NCBI GenBank assembly: GCA_031772625.1
Contig: CM062805.1
Span: 801,875,592 to 801,939,591, forward strand
Direction of reading: 5' to 3'
From: Pinus tabuliformis
Taxonomy: Eukaryota; Streptophyta; Pinopsida; Pinales; Pinaceae
Length of the DNA stretch: 64,000 bases
The position numbers were made by a program, and so were the translations under genes. Shown in pieces: positions 59,650 through 64,000 of this stretch (positions are counted from its first letter, which is position 1; each line of letters opens with the position of its first letter). The notes beneath the pieces were generated by a model. The model made no database searches. It saw only the letters and a list, made by a program, of their open reading frames with translations, and was not told where the DNA came from.

Positions 59650-60480
59650 TGGGATTGTTGAAAATATTCACATTGGAGTTACTTGTTCGCCTAAGGAGAT
59701 TCAGCTTTACACCGACCTTTTTAGAGAGTTTCGTGACATGTTTGCTTGGTCATATGAAGAGATGCTTGATATTGATCTAAGTATTATGATACACGATATA
59801 CCTACGTACCCTAGTGCGAAGCCAATTCACCAATGTTTATGCCTCGTGCTTCCAAGAAAAGCCATGACCATTAAGGGAGAAGTTGAAAAAATTCTCAAAG
59901 CCGGGTTACCTTATCCCACTGACTGACTAGGTCTCTAATATTGTCCCTGTGACCAAAAAGCAAGGCACTATTAGGGTTTGTGTTGATTATCATGACATCA
60001 ATCGTGCGTGTCTGAAAGATAACTATCCCACTCCCTTTATTTACCAGCTCATCGATGATTGTGTTGGGAGTGAGATTTTCTCGTTCATGGACAGCTTTTC
60101 TGGTTACAACCAGATTAATATTTCGCCCGCCGATCAACACAAAACCACCTTCATCTGCCCGTGGGGTACCTTTTCTTACAAAAAGCTTCCTTTTGGCCTA
60201 AAGAATGTTGGTGCCACTTTCTAGTGATCAATTTCCTCTGCATTTCATGACATCCATCACATTGTTCAGCCATATCTGGATGACCTTCTGGCTCATTCAG
60301 CTAAATGCTCTGACCATCCGAACCACCTCTGTCAGATTTTTCTTCGCTGTAGACATTACCGTATTCGTCTCAATCCACATAAGTGTGTCTTTTGCATTGA
60401 ATCCAGTAGACTCCTTGGGTTTTTCGTTTCTAAATAGGGCATTTGTCTCGATCCCCTCAAAGTCAAGGCTATACTAAATC
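59650..60480 (+). pseudogene. Element D reverse transcriptase
   Basis: Motifs in order: IHQCLCLVLPRKAMTIKGEV, VCVDYHDINRACLKDNYPTP, SFMDSFSGYNQINISPADQH, FSYKKLPFGLKNVGATF, and the YLDDLLAHS catalytic box at about 60272-60300. This is the full Ty3/gypsy RT palm. Broken fossil. Confidence 0.9.
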
Positions 60481-61070
60481 TCTCGCCTCCTGCTTCTTTG
60501 CATCAGTTGCAGAGTTTGCAGGGAAAAGCCAATTTCCTACGTCGTTTTATCCCTAACTATGCTGAGATTGCTAAAGGTTACACATGGCTTCTTAAATGTG
60601 ACACTCCCTTTGTTTGGGATGACACTGCCAAAAGGTCATTCAAGCAACTTAAGACACTTATTGTTTTTTCTCCTTTGTTGTGTCCACCCGACTATCATCG
60701 TGACTATTCGATTTATCTAGTTGCTGCTGATAGTACTATTGGTATGGTTTTGTTTCAAGACGATGAAAATGGTTCCGAGCATGTTATCTATTATGCAACC
60801 TCCTTGACACTGAGACTCAATATTCTTATGTCGAGAATCTCACCTTGGTGGCCGTCCAGGCTATCCAATGCTTTCGTCATTATATTTTTTTGGGTACGAT
60901 GATGGTGATTTTTGATTGCAACTCGATGACATATATTTTGTCATGCCAATTTTTCAGGGGTAAGTACTCGAAATGGATTGTTGTCCTTCAAGAGTTCGAT
61001 TTGGAGTTTACTATTGCCAAGTCTAGGGAAGTCACTCATCTTCGCTGAGTTGATAAATGCTCATTACCAT
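60481..61070 (+). pseudogene. Element D RNase H (first)
   Basis: The thumb/tether (QLQSLQGKANFLRRFIPNYA) is followed by RNase H with YLVAADSTIGMVLFQDDENG near 60715-60780. NSMTYILSCQFFRGKYSKWI follows near 60920-60990. Standard gypsy order between RT and integrase. Broken fossil. Confidence 0.85.
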
Positions 61071-61099
61071 CTACTACCGCTCCCTCTCGGATAGAGGAT

Positions 61100-62389
61100 G
61101 ACATTCTGGATGACACTCTTTCCTTGATCAGTACCCTCGATTCCTGGTACGGTGAAATTATTGTCTACCTCTAGACGTCTTCCTTTCATCATGATTTGTC
61201 TAACGATGCTCGCCGACGTATTCGTCATCATTCTCAGCCTTATCGTATTGTTGGAGACACTTTATACTGTCTTAGCATTGATTTGGTTCTCCTTCATTGT
61301 TTGAATTTCGAGGAAGTTGAACGAGTCTTAAATGACTTCCACTCCAGCGCGTGTGGTGGTCATATGTCTGGCTATGCTACTGCCCAAAAAATCCATCATG
61401 ATGGTTAATTTTGGCCCTCCATTTTCAAGGATTGCATTCTCGCTGTCTGTTCCTGTCACGCATGTCAAATTTACCAGCGGAAGATGCATGTGCCACCTTC
61501 CCTTTTGCACCCTGTCATTACTATTGGCCCTTTTGATAAATGGGGCATTGATTTTATGACCTGTAACCCTCACTCGGCCGGGGGTCATGGGTATATCATC
61601 ATTGCCTTTGGTTATTTTACAAAATGGGCTAAAGAGATGCCTGAATTGTCTAATGAAGGTAAGACAACTATGCAATTCCTATTCAATCATGTGATTACTT
61701 GATTTAGAGTCCCTCCGGCTATTGTCATTGATCATGGTTCTCATTTCCGTGGTTATATGATGACCGAGTTAACAACCTAGTTAGGCTTGCGTCACGATAG
61801 TTTGACGCCTTATTACCCTCAAGACAATGGATAGGTCGAAGTTGTTAACAAGGTGTTGGTTACAATGCTTAAGCGTACCATTGGAATGCACAAGTCCAAT
61901 TGGCACTTGATGTTGTTTTCAGCCTTATGGGCCTACCGTACCTCAGTGAAGGATGCAACTAGATTCACACCATTTCAACTAGTTTATGGTCTGGAAGCTA
62001 CCCTTCCAATTGAATGTGAAATACCTTCTCTCAAGTTAGCTATTGAATTACTCCCGAACACTACTCCCATGAAAGAACACCTTCTTTATCTAGAGCAGCT
62101 AGATGAGACCCGTTGAATTGATTCTTTAGTCATTAAAGCATAGAAAAAGAGAGTGAAAACTCACTTTGATCATACTGTTAACCCTCGTTCTTTCACCGAG
62201 GGAGACTTAGTCTTGCTTTATGATCAAGCTAATGATAAGCTGGGGGCAGGCAAATTTGAACCTATGTGGCATGGGCCCTATATTGTAAAACATGTTTTGC
62301 AAAAAGGGGCCTATGAGCTAATTGACTATGAAGGAAACCCTTTGGATACGCCCTGGAATGGGTTTTATCTTCAAAAATACTATGCATGA
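61100..62389 (+). pseudogene. Element D integrase
   Basis: Zinc-binding part with FHSSACGGHMSGYATAQ (about 61337-61390) and a C-x-x-C pair near 61455. Core with WGIDFMTCNPHSAGGHG (about 61540-61590) and VIDHGSHFRGYMM (about 61722-61760). The C-terminal module at 62153-62389 has GDLVLLYDQANDKLGAGKFE, MWHGPYIVKHVL and DTPWNGFYLQKYY, a GPY/F-type tail. Broken fossil. Confidence 0.9.
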
Positions 62390-62499
62390 GTATTTCGTGC
62401 ATCTACTCTATACATAAATGTGTTTTTCATTTTGTACGTGTGGCTTGGTGTGTAATCATTTGCCGCTTATTGTGTCTTTTTAATTTTTGTGTGGATGTC

Positions 62500-62915
62500 T
62501 ATTGCACCTTATATCGGTTTCACTGATGGTGCTTGTCGTAGTACCCAAAATCTTTCCTCCGCGACATGGGTGATCTAAGATCCTCACAGTGAGTTAGTGG
62601 AACTTCAAGGTGTTTGTCTAGGGTGTACCACAAACAATGTCACTGAATATAGCGCCGTCATCGAATTACTCGCTGAAGCTGTTGACCTCAATATTCACGC
62701 ATTGATTGTGAATCTGGACTCTTAGATTGTTGTTCTTCAACTTAACGGGTGTTATTCCATTAGAAACCCTCAAATTTTAAGGTTGTATTTACGTGTTCGC
62801 TTACTGGAAAGAAATTTTGATTATATCACATATCAACACATTCCTAGAAGGCTAAATACATTAACTGATGCATTAGAAAACCATGTATTAGATAGACATT
62901 TACGCAATTTATAAA
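62500..62915 (+). pseudogene. Element D archaeal-type RNase H (second RNase H)
   Basis: Same domain as C at 41261-41734. FTDGACRSTQNLS carries the first catalytic Asp. NNVTEYSAVIELLAEAV carries the Glu, NLDS the second Asp, and QHIPRRLNTLTDALEN the C-terminal motif. It lies just after integrase. This supports assignment to the Tat lineage. Broken fossil. Confidence 0.82.
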
Positions 62916-63119
62916 AATCATAAACAAGTATTCAGACACAATAAGTAGATGTAGTAAAACATAGATAGATGTATATCATGTGTTGTGCACCATGGCACTC
63001 AAAAAATATATGTATATGTCCAAAAAATATGTGTGTTCAAGTTACATCGAGACACATGTATTTCAAAATTTGCAGAAAACAAAACCTAGACGTCTACTAT
63101 GGAAGATGCTCTCTTTAGT

Positions 63120-64000
63120 AGACTATTGCTCGGACCACTCGTCTAAGCAGTCGGTGTATCCTATTTGACACACCCGTGGTGTGTTGTTGGTACTGTCTAG
63201 GGATCTCCTCAAATCATGTATAATCTGGGATCCCTTCAGTCAAGCCCTCTAGGTTCTGGGCTATCTCTTCCTCAACATCACCACCCGGAGGTGGTAGGTC
63301 AATCTCTCTGGCAACCCTCCGGAAAGTAGGAGCAAGACCTACAGGTCTCTTAGGTCAGATATCTGTAAAGAATTGAACATAATAATATTGACATGTATAT
63401 TTAAAATCCAAAAACAACAAAAAATAAATTACAAAAAGGTTGTCAGTCAAGATGAGTATTTTACCTCTCTCATCCCACTGTTCTCCATGAGGAAGCAACA
63501 TGTTTGGGTCACCCCTGAAGTCCATCCCAGCGTATGGCCAATTCTCGACTACAACCTGCTGACAGTTTATCGACTTGATAAATTCAGGACCCCATGACAT
63601 TGGTTGGCCACCGTCTCCTCACGCATCACAAGAGACCACCGAGTAATTCGAGTCTCTCCTGGTCCTGGCCACCCCACCCGCATGTCCTATAGCTAAAGGA
63701 TTGGTACTCACTCCAGCATGAGCAGTACCAAGATCAATCCATAACCAAACTATTTTGTCTCACCCCTTTGGCATTTGGTCAATTGTCTCTTCATGTTAAG
63801 AGACACGGCCTTTGCCCAGCCAAACATAATGAGATTTAGACAGTCTAAGGCTGACCACAGTTGCGTTTTAGTTGCCTCATGCCAGGCTTATGAGCCAACT
63901 ACCCTTGTTATGGTGAATAACAAAACCCACAATGAAAAATAATTCACTGAGGTAATCTGTAGTTTCCCGCTAGTAGATGATTTTTGTGCCCATGGGCACA
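63120..64000 (-). pseudogene. Element D antisense gene downstream of pol (runs off window)
   Basis: On the strand opposite to pol. The downstream exon-like part (about 63120-63362) encodes APTFRRVAREIDLPPPGGD and QNLEGLTEGIPDY. The upstream part starts beyond 64000 and includes VSLNMKRQLTKCQRGETK and, just before the intron-like gap, WPYAGMDFRGDPNMLLPHGE. These blocks match the element C antisense gene in order and spacing. Function unknown. Broken fossil. Confidence 0.65.
63363..63464 (-). other. Intron-like gap in the element D antisense gene
   Basis: 102 nt on the minus strand from GTAAAATA to CAATTCTTTACAG, A/T-rich with stops on both strands. It sits one base after the third codon following the Gln-Trp pair of the LPHGEQW motif, the same codon and phase as the 108-nt gap in C. 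Confidence 0.62.

Larger units (their letters stand above)
52212..64000 (+). mobile_element. Element D: Tat-like Ty3/gypsy retrotransposon, 3' end outside window
   Basis: 5' LTR, PBS, long leader, gag with a repeat-rich extension, protease, linker, RT, RNase H, integrase, archaeal-type RNase H and an antisense gene appear in the order expected for Tat. It entered directly after an AGGAG step of the minisatellite, a likely 5-bp target. The 3' LTR is beyond 64000, so an age from LTR divergence cannot be given. Broken, with more than a dozen breaks. Confidence 0.9.

Noticed and set aside
1-64000. Host genes, tRNA or rRNA genes, CRISPR, DNA transposons, LINEs or SINEs
   Set aside because: None could be supported; every substantial coding signal is explained by LTR elements or left as unassigned.

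Overview
The window reads as intergenic DNA from a large, repeat-packed seed-plant genome. A gymnosperm is my best guess, from the density and slow decay of long Ty3/gypsy elements of the Tat/Ogre kind; this is low confidence. I found no host gene, tRNA, rRNA or CRISPR. Almost every base belongs to an LTR retrotransposon fossil, several of them nested.

Layout. Element C (Tat-like, + strand, 33461-46371) is cut in its 5' leader by element A (Tat-like, - strand, from 33460 leftwards past base 1). Element A is interrupted twice. The first insertion (11424-30067) is a three-LTR tandem array called B: LTR, internal, LTR, internal, LTR, flanked by one target duplication GTGTC. The second (2266-8289) is a young Sirevirus-like Copia element E, flanked by AGTAA, with gag-like coding and no pol. 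To the right of C lie a short spacer, the 3' LTR and internal part of an unclassified element F (- strand, from 46900), a 17-bp minisatellite (about 51842-52211), and element D (Tat-like, + strand, 52212 to the window end).

A, B and D carry a primer-binding site of the TGGYGACTCC type just inside the LTR; C's own lies outside the window. C and D carry the second, archaeal-type RNase H after integrase that marks the Tat lineage. B keeps gag and protease but lacks RT, RNase H and integrase in both units, so it is a non-autonomous family whose nearest relative here is C. All Tat-like copies are broken many times.

The most unusual signals are these. (1) A matching pattern of two intron-like blocks sits inside the LTRs of A, B, C and D, with the last acceptor 58-60 nt from the LTR end in all four. 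(2) An antisense gene downstream of pol in C and D carries an intron-like gap at the same codon and phase. (3) Element E has LTR-edge plus polypurine-tract modules repeated inside its LTRs, and arrays of TGCGTCC/GGACGCA palindromes. (4) The D LTR has twin hairpins with a compensatory base change. (5) A short 3' sense reading frame is conserved in B1, B2 and C.
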